Assembly (NCBI GenBank): GCA_963780805.1
Contig: CAWADP010000013.1
Span: 62,001-126,000 of the forward strand
Length of the DNA stretch: 64,000 nucleotides
Direction of reading: 5' to 3'
Origin: JASHVB01 sp963780805
GTDB taxonomy: Bacteria > Pseudomonadota > Alphaproteobacteria > Acetobacterales > Acetobacteraceae
Below, in pieces: positions 26,577 through 34,944 of the stretch (within the stretch, counting starts at the first letter, position 1; each line of letters starts with the position of its first letter). The position numbers and the translations under genes were made by a program. The notes beneath the pieces were generated by a model that saw only the letters and a list, made by a program, of their open reading frames with translations, made no database searches and was not told the DNA's origin.

Positions 26577-26723
26577 ATGACCGAGATGATCGATGTCGTG
26601 GAACTGGCGCATGAACTCAGCAAAATCGCCAGCACAACCAGCGACCCGGACACCGGGCGCCAACTGATGGAGGTGGTGGAGCGGTTATTGCGGGCAGCGG
26701 GATTGCCGCCTGCAAGCAGCTAA
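26577..26723 (+). CDS. 48-residue protein under an FNR-type box
   Basis: The ATG at 26577 follows GGAGAGGGCCGCC and opens MTEMIDVVELAHELSKIASTTSDPDTGRQLMEVVERLLRAAGLPPASS. It is predicted to be two amphipathic helices joined by a TSDPDTG loop, with no signal peptide or membrane segment. Good start signals, the upstream box and the hairpin after the stop together support a real gene. No family is recognised; a small regulatory or adaptor role is possible. Confidence 0.65.
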   Translation: MTEMIDVVELAHELSKIASTTSDPDTGRQLMEVVERLLRAAGLPPASS

Positions 26724-26746
26724 AGATCAGAACGAGCATGCTCCCC

Positions 26747-26769
26747 GAGGCGAAGTGAGGTTTCGCCTC
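26747..26769 (+). terminator. Hairpin after the 48-residue ORF
   Basis: GAGGCGAA and TTCGCCTC pair perfectly around a 7-nt loop, 23 bp after the stop codon. There is no U-run, so it may stabilise the 3' end instead of terminating transcription. Between here and 27062 the sequence holds GC-rich hairpins (CCGCCGCCAAGCGGCGG, GCGCGCCTCTTGGCGCGC) but no gene. Confidence 0.45.
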
Positions 26770-27062
26770 TGGCACCAAGCCTGCAAGTTCCTTGTTCAAA
26801 GTTCAAATAACCTGCGGAGGGCGCGAGGCGGCAAAACCCCTCGCCCGCCGCCAAGCGGCGGCCCTGCGGCCTTGCTGCGGGCAAAAAGAACCGTTTGCGC
26901 GCCTCTTGGCGCGCTCCCGCCTCATTTATCTACAATCCGCTTAGATCATGTATTTGTCAAGAACCTTCCAGGCGTGTTCGTCGGCATGGCGTGCCGCCTC
27001 ATAAATCACTGCTCAGCCTCACGTAAATACCTCAACGCCGCGAGCAGCAAAATGAGACACCT

Positions 27063-27076
27063 TTGATCTGAATCAA
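27063..27076 (+). promoter_or_regulatory. Perfect FNR/FixK box before the response regulator
   Basis: TTGATCTGAATCAA fits TTGAT-N4-ATCAA exactly. It is centred about 74 bp before the ATG of the response regulator; a start 41.5 bp downstream of its centre would leave a leader of about 33 nt. Confidence 0.7.
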
Positions 27077-27143
27077 TGATTCAAAAACCTCGTTGAAACA
27101 GAACGCTGCACTCGTGTCGTAGCCGCGAATAGGAATACACTCG

Positions 27144-27539
27144 ATGTCACCCCGACTGATGGTCGTCGACGACAGCGCCGGGATCGCCAACGTAATTGGT
27201 CTCGCCGCTAAGCAACTCGGCATGGAATTCCTGATGGTAGACGATCCGCTCGAAGCCGTCGAACGATGTATTGAGTATCGCCCGGACATCCTCGTGCTCG
27301 ACATGATCATGCCTGGCAAGGATGGCATCGACGTACTCCGTGACATCTTGAGCAGGGACATTCCGTCGAAGATCGTTTTGACCTCGGGCTTTGGCGAAAC
27401 CTACCTCCGGCTGGCGCGGGGCGTCGCCGCCTTTTACGGGGCGGCAGACCCGGTTCTGCTCCCGAAGCCATTTCGACGCCAAGAGCTCATCAACGTGCTG
27501 ACGGGTCTCGCCGGTGGAACGAGTTCGCCGGGCGCATGA
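27144..27539 (+). CDS. Single-domain response regulator
   Basis: The 131-residue protein is a lone CheY-like receiver domain. Acidic pocket 'VVDD' at residues 7-10, phosphoacceptor Asp53 in 'ILVLDMIMPGKDG', the Thr in 'VLTSGFG' and the Lys in 'LLPKPFRR' are all present. There is no output domain, so it works by binding a partner or in a phosphorelay. The upstream FNR-type box suggests control by oxygen or nitric oxide. No histidine kinase is nearby. Confidence 0.9.
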   Translation: MSPRLMVVDDSAGIANVIGLAAKQLGMEFLMVDDPLEAVERCIEYRPDILVLDMIMPGKDGIDVLRDILSRDIPSKIVLTSGFGETYLRLARGVAAFYGAADPVLLPKPFRRQELINVLTGLAGGTSSPGA

Positions 27540-27711
27540 GAGTGTAAACCGGATAACAAGGCGGGCGCGAAAGGTCGGCGGACCGTTCGTTTCATTCGAG
27601 GCGGGTCGGCCGTCGCCGGCCGGTGCGCAACGCGCAATGACAGTTGGGCGGCAAACGCGATTGCCATAGATGCGGACCGGGCATCCGGAACCGGGCATCC
27701 GGACCGGCGGC

Positions 27712-28836
27712 TCAGCCGGCGTGAAGCAGCGTCCGGCGGTGCCAGGCGTGGTCGGAGGGCTTCGGACCGGACACCACGACCGGCGTGGCAGCCAGCGCGT
27801 CGTGCAGCCAGCCGGTGGGCATGTTGCGCAGGAACTGGGTCTGCAGGGCCGCCAGGCGCTGCGTGCTCATGCCGACCCGCGCGGGGCTGAAGAACGCCGG
27901 ATCGCGGGTGAACATCAGGTAGGCCTGCATCTCGTTGTACATCAGCTCCTCATAGGTCACGTCGTAGCCCTCGGAGCCGAGGAACTTGCGCACGCCCGCC
28001 CGTTCATCCTGCTTCAGCCCCGCGTTCCAGAAGTCGTGCACGAAGCCGGCGTAGTCCGCGTCGCTAAAGAACAGTCCGTGGGAGAGCTCGTGATGCAGGA
28101 TGGCATAGCGGGCGGAGAGCGTGACGTTGGGATCGGACCCGACCGCCGGGACCGAAATCAGCCCGCCCCGCGCGTTTGGCGCGAACCACCCCACCTGGTC
28201 GAGCAATCGGCGCAACCGGACCTCCTGCGCGTCGAGGCGGATATGAGCGGCATCGGCCTGGTCGAAGAAGCGCCGCAGCGAGGCCGCGCTGTAGTCGTGG
28301 CCGTAGTAATAGTTGGAGACGGTGCTGCCGTCGGCACGGATCGCGTGCATCAGCTCGGCATCGGAGAGTACGCGGTTGCGCGGCGCGCCAGCCTTCTCGA
28401 TCAGCGCGGCGACGCGGTTCAGCGTCATGCCCTGCTCGTACAGCGAGGCAAAATCCAGCACCAGGATGCGGCTGTCGTCCGCGAACCGGAACACCGAGAG
28501 GCCGGTCGGCACGTTATGCAGAATTTGCTGCTCGGTCGCGCTGCGGATGGCGAACTCGGGTGCGCCCGGCGGAGGCGGTGCCGGGGCCGGTGCCGCGGCA
28601 GGGGGCACTGCCGGCATCCGCCTCGCCACGGGCGGAGCGCCGGCCACCTGCCGGGGCTTCGGCAATTCCAGCAGGATGCTGGCGCCGCGCAGCAGGCAGG
28701 CCGTCCCGAGGATGCCCGCACCCGCGATCCATGCGCGGCGCGAGCTAAGCCAAGGTTGCGGCTTTGGCGGCGGGGGCGCCAGCCGGACCGTATCGTCGGC
28801 GTCCGGTTCGGGCGCGGAGCGTTGCGGGTCAGTCAT
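27712..28836 (-). CDS. Membrane-anchored HExxH-like putative peptidase
   Basis: The 374-residue protein has an N-terminal cytoplasmic tail, one membrane helix (about residues 34-54, 'AWIAGAGILGTACLLRGASIL'), a Pro/Ala-rich linker, and an extracytoplasmic domain with 'ILHHELSHGLFFSDADYAGFV'. The H-E-L-S-H matches HExxH zinc metallopeptidases, with 'EELMYNEMQAYLMF' downstream as a candidate third-ligand helix. It is not a family I can name, so peptidase activity is inferred from the motif alone. Confidence 0.75.
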   Translation of the reverse strand: MTDPQRSAPEPDADDTVRLAPPPPKPQPWLSSRRAWIAGAGILGTACLLRGASILLELPKPRQVAGAPPVARRMPAVPPAAAPAPAPPPPGAPEFAIRSATEQQILHNVPTGLSVFRFADDSRILVLDFASLYEQGMTLNRVAALIEKAGAPRNRVLSDAELMHAIRADGSTVSNYYYGHDYSAASLRRFFDQADAAHIRLDAQEVRLRRLLDQVGWFAPNARGGLISVPAVGSDPNVTLSARYAILHHELSHGLFFSDADYAGFVHDFWNAGLKQDERAGVRKFLGSEGYDVTYEELMYNEMQAYLMFTRDPAFFSPARVGMSTQRLAALQTQFLRNMPTGWLHDALAATPVVVSGPKPSDHAWHRRTLLHAG

Positions 28837-29171
28837 GGAGATCCCTTTGCCCTACCGCAAGCGAGGACGCAGCGGGGGCCTTTCGTGCGGGCGGCGGAAT
28901 ACGCTGCGCTTTTCCGCCCTACGCGAGATGCGTCAGCCGCGGTCATGATCTGGCCTCCAATTACGACATTGTATCCGTCGCGCCTGCGTAGCGTCCAGCG
29001 AAGCGTTGCGGGCAGCGGTCGCAGCCCCGGGGCAAATCGCCCATGCCCGGTGGGCTGCGGGAGGTACCGCCAACCAGCGCTTCCGGTCGGACCGATAGAA
29101 GCTTTTGCGACTTACTCTGCATCCGCCGTGCGGCAAGTGCGGCGGCGTCGGGCTCTGCGGTCGCCGCCGGC
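28837..29171. other. Intergenic stretch with half a palindromic element
   Basis: It contains one half of the GGGCGGAAAAGCG-family element (28884-28923) and no gene I recognise. The region leads into the minisatellite. Confidence 0.4.
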
Positions 29172-29340
29172 ATCCACGGCCAGTATCCACGGCCGGTATC
29201 CACGGCCAGTATCCACGGCCAGTATCCACGGCCAGTATCCACGGCCAGTATCCACGGCCAGTATCCACGGCCAGTATCCACGGCCAGTATCCACGGCCAG
29301 TATCCACGGCCAGCATCCACGGCCAGCATCCACGGCCAGT
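29172..29340. repeat. 13-bp minisatellite, 13 copies
   Basis: The unit ATCCACGGCCAGT is repeated every 13 bp from 29172 to 29340 (13 copies, mostly identical), with degenerate continuation to about 29395. Because 13 is not a multiple of 3, all frames stay open in rotation (IHGQYPRPVSTAS on plus; AVDTGRGYWPWIL on minus). I regard these as non-coding repeats and not real peptides. Confidence 0.95.
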
Positions 29341-29665
29341 ATCCAGCATCCGCGCCCAGAATCGACGCCGAGACTCGACGCCCAGAACCGACGCCCTGGC
29401 ATCCCGATTGATGACAGAAATCAATTGGCGTAGCCTCCGCACCGCGGCGAGACCCGCCGCTATAGGGAAGGGCCGGGCACCGGCCCTGCGGCAGCGAAAC
29501 AACAAGTTCGACGGCGGCCGGTGCTTCGGCGGACACAAAAAGACAGGGGAGGAAACCGCCGGCACAGGGCCATTCCGTCGTGCCGGTGCGAATCAAGAGC
29601 GAGGATGCCTGATCTTTGACTGCCTCGGCGCCTGCTTCCGGATTGAACCAATTCGGGAGAACGAC

Positions 29666-31093
29666 ATGAGCATTACTACGTCTTCCGCCCGGTCGGCGAT
29701 GCCGGCAAGCTATGTGCTCGGGCAGAAGCTCGACAGCATTCCGTTCAGTGCTTACCACATGGTGATAATCCTGGTGTTGGGCGCGGTCGGGTTCATCGAG
29801 GGCTACGACCTGGCGCTCGGCGGCTCGCTGCTGGTGCTGGCGAAGGCGCCGCTGCACCTGGACGGCTCGCAAATCCGCTGGCTGGCGGTGGCACCGACAT
29901 TCCTGGTGGTGTTGGGCGGATTCGCGGCCTCCGCGATGTCCGACCGCGTCAGTCGTAAGCTGGTGATGCAGATCGGCGTGGTCATCAGCACCGGCCTGAC
30001 CTTGCTGATCCCGTTCGCGCAGAGCGGCGAGCAACTGATCGTCATCCGCGTGCTGACCGGCATCGGGTTGGGCTTCGCCATATCGGCGCCGTTCCCGATC
30101 GCGGCCGAGCTGATGCCGAAGCAGCATCGCCGTACCTATGGCGCAATCTTCGAGGTGATGCTGGCCAGCGCGTTCACCCTGCTGCCGTTCGTCGGCTTCC
30201 TGCTCGCGGGCAACCCCGAAGCCTTCCGGCTGATCGCGCTGCCGGGCGGGCTGGCGTTGGGGGTTGTGCCGCTGCTGGTGCATTTCGGCCTGCCCGAAAG
30301 CCCGCGCTGGCATCTGCGTCACGGCGATCCGCAGAAGGCGGTGGCGACGGTGAACCGTATGATCGAGCGGTGCGGCAACCGCGTGGCGCCGCTGACCGTT
30401 CCCGACCTTGGTCCGGACATCGCCGAGGACGCCGAGCCCCTGCCTCCCTACAGCGCCATGTTCGCGCGCGGGCAGCTGCAATGGACCGTGGTGGGCATCG
30501 TGCTCTACGCCGCGGCGACCACCGCGTATTATTGCTCGGCGATCCTGCTGCCGAAGGCGCTGGTGGACCAGGGTGCCGCCGTCAGCCTCAGTTTCGGCCT
30601 CGGTACGCTGCTGTTCGTCGTGACCATCCCCGGCAAGTTCTTTACCGGGTTCATCATGGAGATCATCGGTCGGCGCTGGACCATCACCTATTGCCTCGGC
30701 GGTGCCGTGCCCGGGCTGGTGTTGATGGCGATGGCGCACACGATGGGCGACTATTCCACCGTGGCGATGGTGGCGGGCGCGATCATCACCGGCTTGACGG
30801 TGCTGTCGTCGTTCACCGCGGTGCGGGTGTATCTGTCGGAGCAATTCCCCACCGCGTTGCGTGGCCGTGGGCACTTCTTCGGCGAGGCCACCGGGCGGAT
30901 CTTCTCCGGCGTGATCACGCCGTTCGTGGTGGAGCCGCATACCGGGTCTCCGGTGTTCTTCTTCGGCTGGATCGCGGTGGTGGTGGCGATCGGCGCCTGC
31001 ATTCCGCTGGCGTTCGGGAAGGAGACGGTGGGGCAGCTCGAAGTGGTCACCGAGCGGGCAGGGGAACCGGCGTTCTCGCTGACGGATGCCTGA
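29666..31093 (+). CDS. MFS transporter (sugar/metabolite:H+ symporter family)
   Basis: The ATG at 29666 (after GGGAGAACGAC) opens 475 residues with 12 predicted membrane helices. Motifs: 'GYDLALGG' in helix 1, 'SDRVSRKLVMQIGV' (the loop 2-3 G-x-x-x-D-R-x-G-R-R variant), 'PESPRWHLRHG' after helix 6 and 'GRRWTITYCLGG' in loop 8-9. The PESPRW motif places it with sugar and aromatic-acid porters. The substrate cannot be assigned. The open frame continues upstream only through minisatellite DNA. Confidence 0.92.
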   Translation: MSITTSSARSAMPASYVLGQKLDSIPFSAYHMVIILVLGAVGFIEGYDLALGGSLLVLAKAPLHLDGSQIRWLAVAPTFLVVLGGFAASAMSDRVSRKLVMQIGVVISTGLTLLIPFAQSGEQLIVIRVLTGIGLGFAISAPFPIAAELMPKQHRRTYGAIFEVMLASAFTLLPFVGFLLAGNPEAFRLIALPGGLALGVVPLLVHFGLPESPRWHLRHGDPQKAVATVNRMIERCGNRVAPLTVPDLGPDIAEDAEPLPPYSAMFARGQLQWTVVGIVLYAAATTAYYCSAILLPKALVDQGAAVSLSFGLGTLLFVVTIPGKFFTGFIMEIIGRRWTITYCLGGAVPGLVLMAMAHTMGDYSTVAMVAGAIITGLTVLSSFTAVRVYLSEQFPTALRGRGHFFGEATGRIFSGVITPFVVEPHTGSPVFFFGWIAVVVAIGACIPLAFGKETVGQLEVVTERAGEPAFSLTDA

Positions 31094-31193
31094 GGAGAGG
31101 GGCGGCGCGCAAACGGCGCCGCCCACTTCCTCCCTGACCGTGCCGGCGATGCCGCATTCGCGCACGACGGCGACGGTTTGGCCCGTCTTGCGC

Positions 31194-31277
31194 ATTCGCC
31201 CATCTGTGCCTTCGCCCACCCGTGCCTTCGCCCACCTGTGCCTTCGCCCACCTGTGCCTTCGCCCACCTGTGCCTTC
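31194..31277. repeat. 16-bp tandem repeat, five copies
   Basis: CTTCGCCCACCTGTGC repeats every 16 bp with starts at 31210, 31226, 31242 and 31258, a variant copy from 31194 and a partial one at 31274. It lies 100 bp after the MFS gene. Confidence 0.9.
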
Positions 31278-31305
31278 TGCGGTCTGCGCGGCCGGATCAT
31301 CTCCG

Positions 31306-31455
31306 CTACATCGGGATCTTCACGAAGGCTCTGAGTCCGTAGCGAACGATGAAGGAGACGCCGGCTGAGCTCATGCCGATCAGCAGCGTCTCCAGCCCCG
31401 ACCTGGCCCAGCCGGCCAGCGCCCAGCGGCTCTGTGCCGCGCCGATGCCGAAGAG
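31306..31455 (-). pseudogene. Membrane-protein C-terminal fragment (VIT1/CCC1-like)
   Basis: The minus strand encodes SRLFGIGAAQSRWALAGWARSGLETLLIGMSSAGVSFIVRYGLRAFVKIPM followed by a stop. The pattern of a Gly-rich helix, 'WARSGLETLLIG', and a final helix resembles the end of VIT1/CCC1 iron/manganese transporters. No N-terminal part is present upstream, so it looks like a relic. Confidence 0.4.
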
Positions 31456-31584
31456 ACGAGACCTGTCGCAACCACGCAGCAGGCGAGACTATACGCGACG
31501 GGCGGCGACCCGACATTCCGATCCGCCCGGTCACGGGCTGGGTGGCGGATTGCACTGCGCTGATCCGCCCCACATCTTACGCCC

Positions 31585-32388
31585 ATGCCGCCGCTTGCCG
31601 CCGCCATTCCCGCCGCCATCCCCGCCGCGATCCCACGCGCCGCGCTCGTCACCGGCGGCGCCCAGCGGATCGGCCGTGCCATTGCCCTGGCCCTGGCGCA
31701 GGCCGGCTTCGACGTCGCCGTGCACTGCCACGCCAGCCGCGATGCCGGTGACGCGACCTGCGGCGACATCGCCGGCCTGGGCCGCCGCGCCGTGCTGCTG
31801 CAGGCCGATCTGGCGCAGGAAAGCCAGACCACCGCCCTGATCCCCCAGGCCACCCGGGCGCTCGGCCCGATTGGCGTTCTGGTCAACAACGCCAGCCGCT
31901 TCGAGCGCGACGAGTGGCACGACGCCACCCGCGACTCCTGGGACGCGCATATCGAGCCCAACCTGCGCGCCCCCTTCGTGCTGACCCAGCATTTCGCCCG
32001 CCAGCTTCCCGATACCGCGCAGGGCGCGGTCATCAACATGCTCGACGAGCGGGTATGGTCGCTGACGCCGCATTTCGTGTCCTACTCGGTATCGAAGGCC
32101 GGCCTGTGGGCGCTGACCCAGAGCATGGCACTGGCCCTGGCGCCGCGTATCCGGGTGAACGGCATCGGCCCCGGCCCCTCGCTGCCGAACGCGCGCCAGA
32201 CGCGGGAGCAATTCGCCAGCCAGGCCGCCTCGGTGCCGCTGGGCCACGGCGCCGGCCCGGAGGAAATCGGCCGCGCCGTTATCGCCATCCTGGCGCTGCC
32301 GGCCATGACGGGCCAGATGCTGGCATTGGACGGCGGCCAGCACTTGCAGTGGGCGCCCGGACGCAGCCCCCCGCCGCCGGAGGAGTAG
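31585..32388 (+). CDS. SDR-family oxidoreductase, pteridine-reductase (FolM)-like
   Basis: The 267-residue short-chain dehydrogenase has 'ALVTGGAQRIGRAIALALAQAGFDVAVHCHAS' (Rossmann TGxxxxIG, with NADPH-favouring context), 'VLVNNASRFERDEW', and the catalytic YxxxK in 'SYSVSKAGL'. The N-terminus has an alanine-proline extension from repeated GCCGCCATCCC. Adjacent folB, 4 bp downstream, argues for a pteridine substrate, as in FolM dihydromonapterin reductases. Confidence 0.88.
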   Translation: MPPLAAAIPAAIPAAIPRAALVTGGAQRIGRAIALALAQAGFDVAVHCHASRDAGDATCGDIAGLGRRAVLLQADLAQESQTTALIPQATRALGPIGVLVNNASRFERDEWHDATRDSWDAHIEPNLRAPFVLTQHFARQLPDTAQGAVINMLDERVWSLTPHFVSYSVSKAGLWALTQSMALALAPRIRVNGIGPGPSLPNARQTREQFASQAASVPLGHGAGPEEIGRAVIAILALPAMTGQMLALDGGQHLQWAPGRSPPPPEE

Positions 32389-32392
32389 TGCC

Positions 32393-32818
32393 ATGGACAC
32401 CCCAAGCATCGCCTCCAGCACCCGCGCGCTGCGCCACGTGTTCCTGCGCGACATGGTCCTCGCTGCCAGCATCGGCATCTACCCGCATGAGGAGGCGGCG
32501 AAGCAGCGGGTGCGGATCAACATCGATCTGGGCGTCGAGGACGACGGCGCCCGCGCCCTGTCACGCGCCCGCGTCGGCCGCGACGAATTGTCTCGGGTCG
32601 TGGACTACGAGAAGGTCGCCGCCTCGGTGCGGAGCATCGTCGCGGCGGGCCATGTCCGCCTGGTGGAGACGCTGGCCGAGCGGATCGCCGAAGCGTGCCT
32701 GGCCGATCCGCGTGTCCATCTGGCCCGGGTCCGGGTGGAAAAGCTGGATATATTCGTAGACGCAACGTCCGCCGGAGTTGAGATCGAGCGCCGACAGGGC
32801 GATTTGTCCACGCGCTGA
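32393..32818 (+). CDS. folB: Dihydroneopterin aldolase
   Basis: The 141-residue enzyme cleaves 7,8-dihydroneopterin in folate synthesis. 'IGIYPHEEAAKQRVRINIDLGV' near the N-terminus, 'VVDYEKVAASVRSIVAAGHVRLVETLAERIAEACLADPRV' with the catalytic region, and 'VRVEKLDI' with the conserved Lys are all present. It starts 4 bp after the SDR stop, so the two are an operon, followed 240 bp on by uvrC. Confidence 0.93.
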   Translation: MDTPSIASSTRALRHVFLRDMVLAASIGIYPHEEAAKQRVRINIDLGVEDDGARALSRARVGRDELSRVVDYEKVAASVRSIVAAGHVRLVETLAERIAEACLADPRVHLARVRVEKLDIFVDATSAGVEIERRQGDLSTR

Positions 32819-33060
32819 CGGAAAGGTTGATGAAACCTCCCCGCGGACTGGTTGTTTGCAATCGCGTGACGACCTTTCTCACAAAAATCACGAAAAATCA
32901 GCGATGTAACAGATGACTAAAAATTGTGCAATCATTGCCGGGGCCAGGGAATCCGCGGCTTTCAACCGGTTGTGAGGGGGTTCGCCCACAGACTTGTCCA
33001 CAGGTTTGGTGGATTAAACCGCCTCTCCCACCGACAGCCTGGCAGGACTATTTTTCAGGC

Positions 33061-34944
33061 ATGAGCCAGTCCCCAATCGGTGTCGCCGTGATCGAGGCGG
33101 CGCTCGCCACCATGCCGCTGAGCCCCGGCGTCTATCGCATGCTGGATGCCAAGGGCGACGCCCTCTACGTGGGCAAGGCGCGCAGCCTGAAGAAGCGGGT
33201 CACCGCATACACCCAGCCGGTGCGGCTGGACGAGCGGCTGCGGCGGATGGTGAACGAGACCGCCGCCATGGAGGTCATCACCACCCACACCGAAGCCGAA
33301 GCGCTGCTGCTCGAAGCCAACCTGATCAAGCGGCTGAAGCCGCGCTTCAACATCGTGCTGCGGGACGACAAGTCGTATCCCTGGCTGATGCTGACGGAAG
33401 ACCACCCCTATCCGCAGATCGCCAAGCATCGCGGCGCTCAGGTGCGGAAGGGATCGTATTGGGGGCCGTTCGCCTCGGCCTGGGCGGTGAACCAGACCGT
33501 CACCGCCATGCAGCGCGTGTTCCTGATCCGTTCGTGCGCCGACACCGTCTTCGCCAACCGCTCCCGCCCCTGTCTGCTGTTCCAGATCAAGCGGTGCTCC
33601 GCGCCGTGCGTCGGGCGGATCAGCGAGACGGACTACGCGCGGCTGGTGGGCCAGGCGAAGGGGTTCCTGGCGGGCAAGTCGGCCTCGGTGCAGCAGGAAC
33701 TGGCGGCCGAGATGGAGCAAGCGGCCGAGACCCTGGAATTCGAGCATGCGGCGGCGGTGCGCGACCGTATCCGCGCGCTGACGTTCGTGCAGGGCAGCGA
33801 CGTGGTGAACCCCGCCAGCCTGACCGATGCCGACGTGATCGCCGCTTGGCAGGATGCCGGGCAGACCTGCGTGCAGGTGTTCTTCGTCCGTGGCGGCCGC
33901 AACAACGGCAACCGCGCGTTCTTCCCCACTCACACCAAGGCCGAGGAGACGCCGGCCGTGCTGGGCGCCTTCATCGCCCAGTTCTACGACGACAAGCCGC
34001 CGCCGCCTTGCGTGCTGCTGAACCACCCCCTGGAGGAGCAGGCGCTGGTGGCCGAGGCATTGGGCCTGAAGGCCGGCCGCAAGGTAGAGGTGCTGTGCCC
34101 GCAGCGCGGCGAAAAGCGGGCCGTGGTGCAGCATGCGGAGACCAACGCTCGCGAGGCGCTGGAACGCAAGCTGGCGGAAGCCGCCGGTCAGGCGAAACTG
34201 CTGGAAGGCGTGGCGGCATTGTTCGGCCTGCCGTCGTCGCCTGAGCGGATCGAGGTATACGACAACAGCCACATCATGGGCGCCAACCCGTACGGCGTGA
34301 TGGTCGTCGCCGGGCCGGAAGGCTTCATGAAGGCGGCGTACCGCAAGTTCGGCATCCGCGGCCCGGTCACGCCCGGCGACGACTTCGCCATGATGCGGGA
34401 GGTGCTGACGCGGCGGTTCTCTCGCGCCTTGAAGGAGCAAGCGGAGGGGGCGCCCGCGGCGGAGTGGCCGGACGTGGTGCTGATCGACGGCGGCGCGGGG
34501 CAGTTGTCGGCGGCGCGCGACGTGCTGGCGGACCTGGGCGTGCAGGACGTCAAGCTGGTGGCGATCGCCAAGGGCCCGGATCGCGATGCCGGCCGCGAGT
34601 GGTTCCACACCGACGGCCCAGTGGGGGCATGCGAGCCATTCCAACTGCCGCCGCGCGATCCGGTCTTGTATTTCCTGCAGCGCCTGCGCGACGAGGCACA
34701 CCGCTTCGCCATCACCACTCACCGTGCCGGCCGGTCGAAGGCGATCCGGGTGAGCGAGCTGGACGAGATCGCGGGTATCGGCGCGGCCCGCAAGCGTGCG
34801 CTGCTGAACCATTTCGGCTCGGCGCGCGGGGTGAAGATGGCGGGGTTGGCGGACCTCGAGGCGGCGCCCGGGATCAGCCGTGAGACGGCGCGGCGGGTGT
34901 ATGCGCATTTCCATCCCGGTGTGCGCATGGAGAATGCGTCGTAG
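33061..34944 (+). CDS. uvrC: Excinuclease ABC subunit C
   Basis: The 627-residue UvrC makes both incisions in nucleotide excision repair. It has an N-terminal GIY-YIG nuclease ('LSPGVYRMLDAKGDALYVGKARSLKKRV'), a Cys cluster ('CLLFQIKRCSAPCVGRI'), a UVR UvrB-binding motif ('ELAAEMEQAAETLEFEHAAAVRDRIRAL'), the RNase H-like C-terminal nuclease ('IEVYDNSHIMGANPYGVMVV', 'VLIDGGAGQL') and a helix-hairpin-helix end ('IAGIGAARKRALLNHFGSARGVKMAGLADLEAAPGISRETARRVY'). I chose the ATG at 33061 over an upstream in-frame start because the family starts near here. pgsA, the usual downstream neighbour, is 32 kb away. Confidence 0.95.
   Translation: MSQSPIGVAVIEAALATMPLSPGVYRMLDAKGDALYVGKARSLKKRVTAYTQPVRLDERLRRMVNETAAMEVITTHTEAEALLLEANLIKRLKPRFNIVLRDDKSYPWLMLTEDHPYPQIAKHRGAQVRKGSYWGPFASAWAVNQTVTAMQRVFLIRSCADTVFANRSRPCLLFQIKRCSAPCVGRISETDYARLVGQAKGFLAGKSASVQQELAAEMEQAAETLEFEHAAAVRDRIRALTFVQGSDVVNPASLTDADVIAAWQDAGQTCVQVFFVRGGRNNGNRAFFPTHTKAEETPAVLGAFIAQFYDDKPPPPCVLLNHPLEEQALVAEALGLKAGRKVEVLCPQRGEKRAVVQHAETNAREALERKLAEAAGQAKLLEGVAALFGLPSSPERIEVYDNSHIMGANPYGVMVVAGPEGFMKAAYRKFGIRGPVTPGDDFAMMREVLTRRFSRALKEQAEGAPAAEWPDVVLIDGGAGQLSAARDVLADLGVQDVKLVAIAKGPDRDAGREWFHTDGPVGACEPFQLPPRDPVLYFLQRLRDEAHRFAITTHRAGRSKAIRVSELDEIAGIGAARKRALLNHFGSARGVKMAGLADLEAAPGISRETARRVYAHFHPGVRMENAS

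Noticed and set aside
26755..27066. A 103-codon plus-strand frame starting MRFRLWHQACKFLVQ
   Set aside because: It runs through GC-rich hairpins and has no ribosome-binding site; the sequence looks like a structured spacer between the FNR-type units.
29172..29395. Possible CRISPR array
   Set aside because: Units are 13 bp with no spacers of variable sequence, so this is a minisatellite.
28961..31573. A long minus-strand open frame of 870 codons across the MFS gene and the minisatellite
   Set aside because: It is the antisense of a clear transporter gene plus repeats; GC-rich DNA leaves such frames open. The protein has no domain-like pattern.
32994..33002. TTGTCCACA before uvrC as a DnaA box
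   Set aside because: A single one-mismatch match without a cluster or nearby dnaA/dnaN genes is not enough for an origin.
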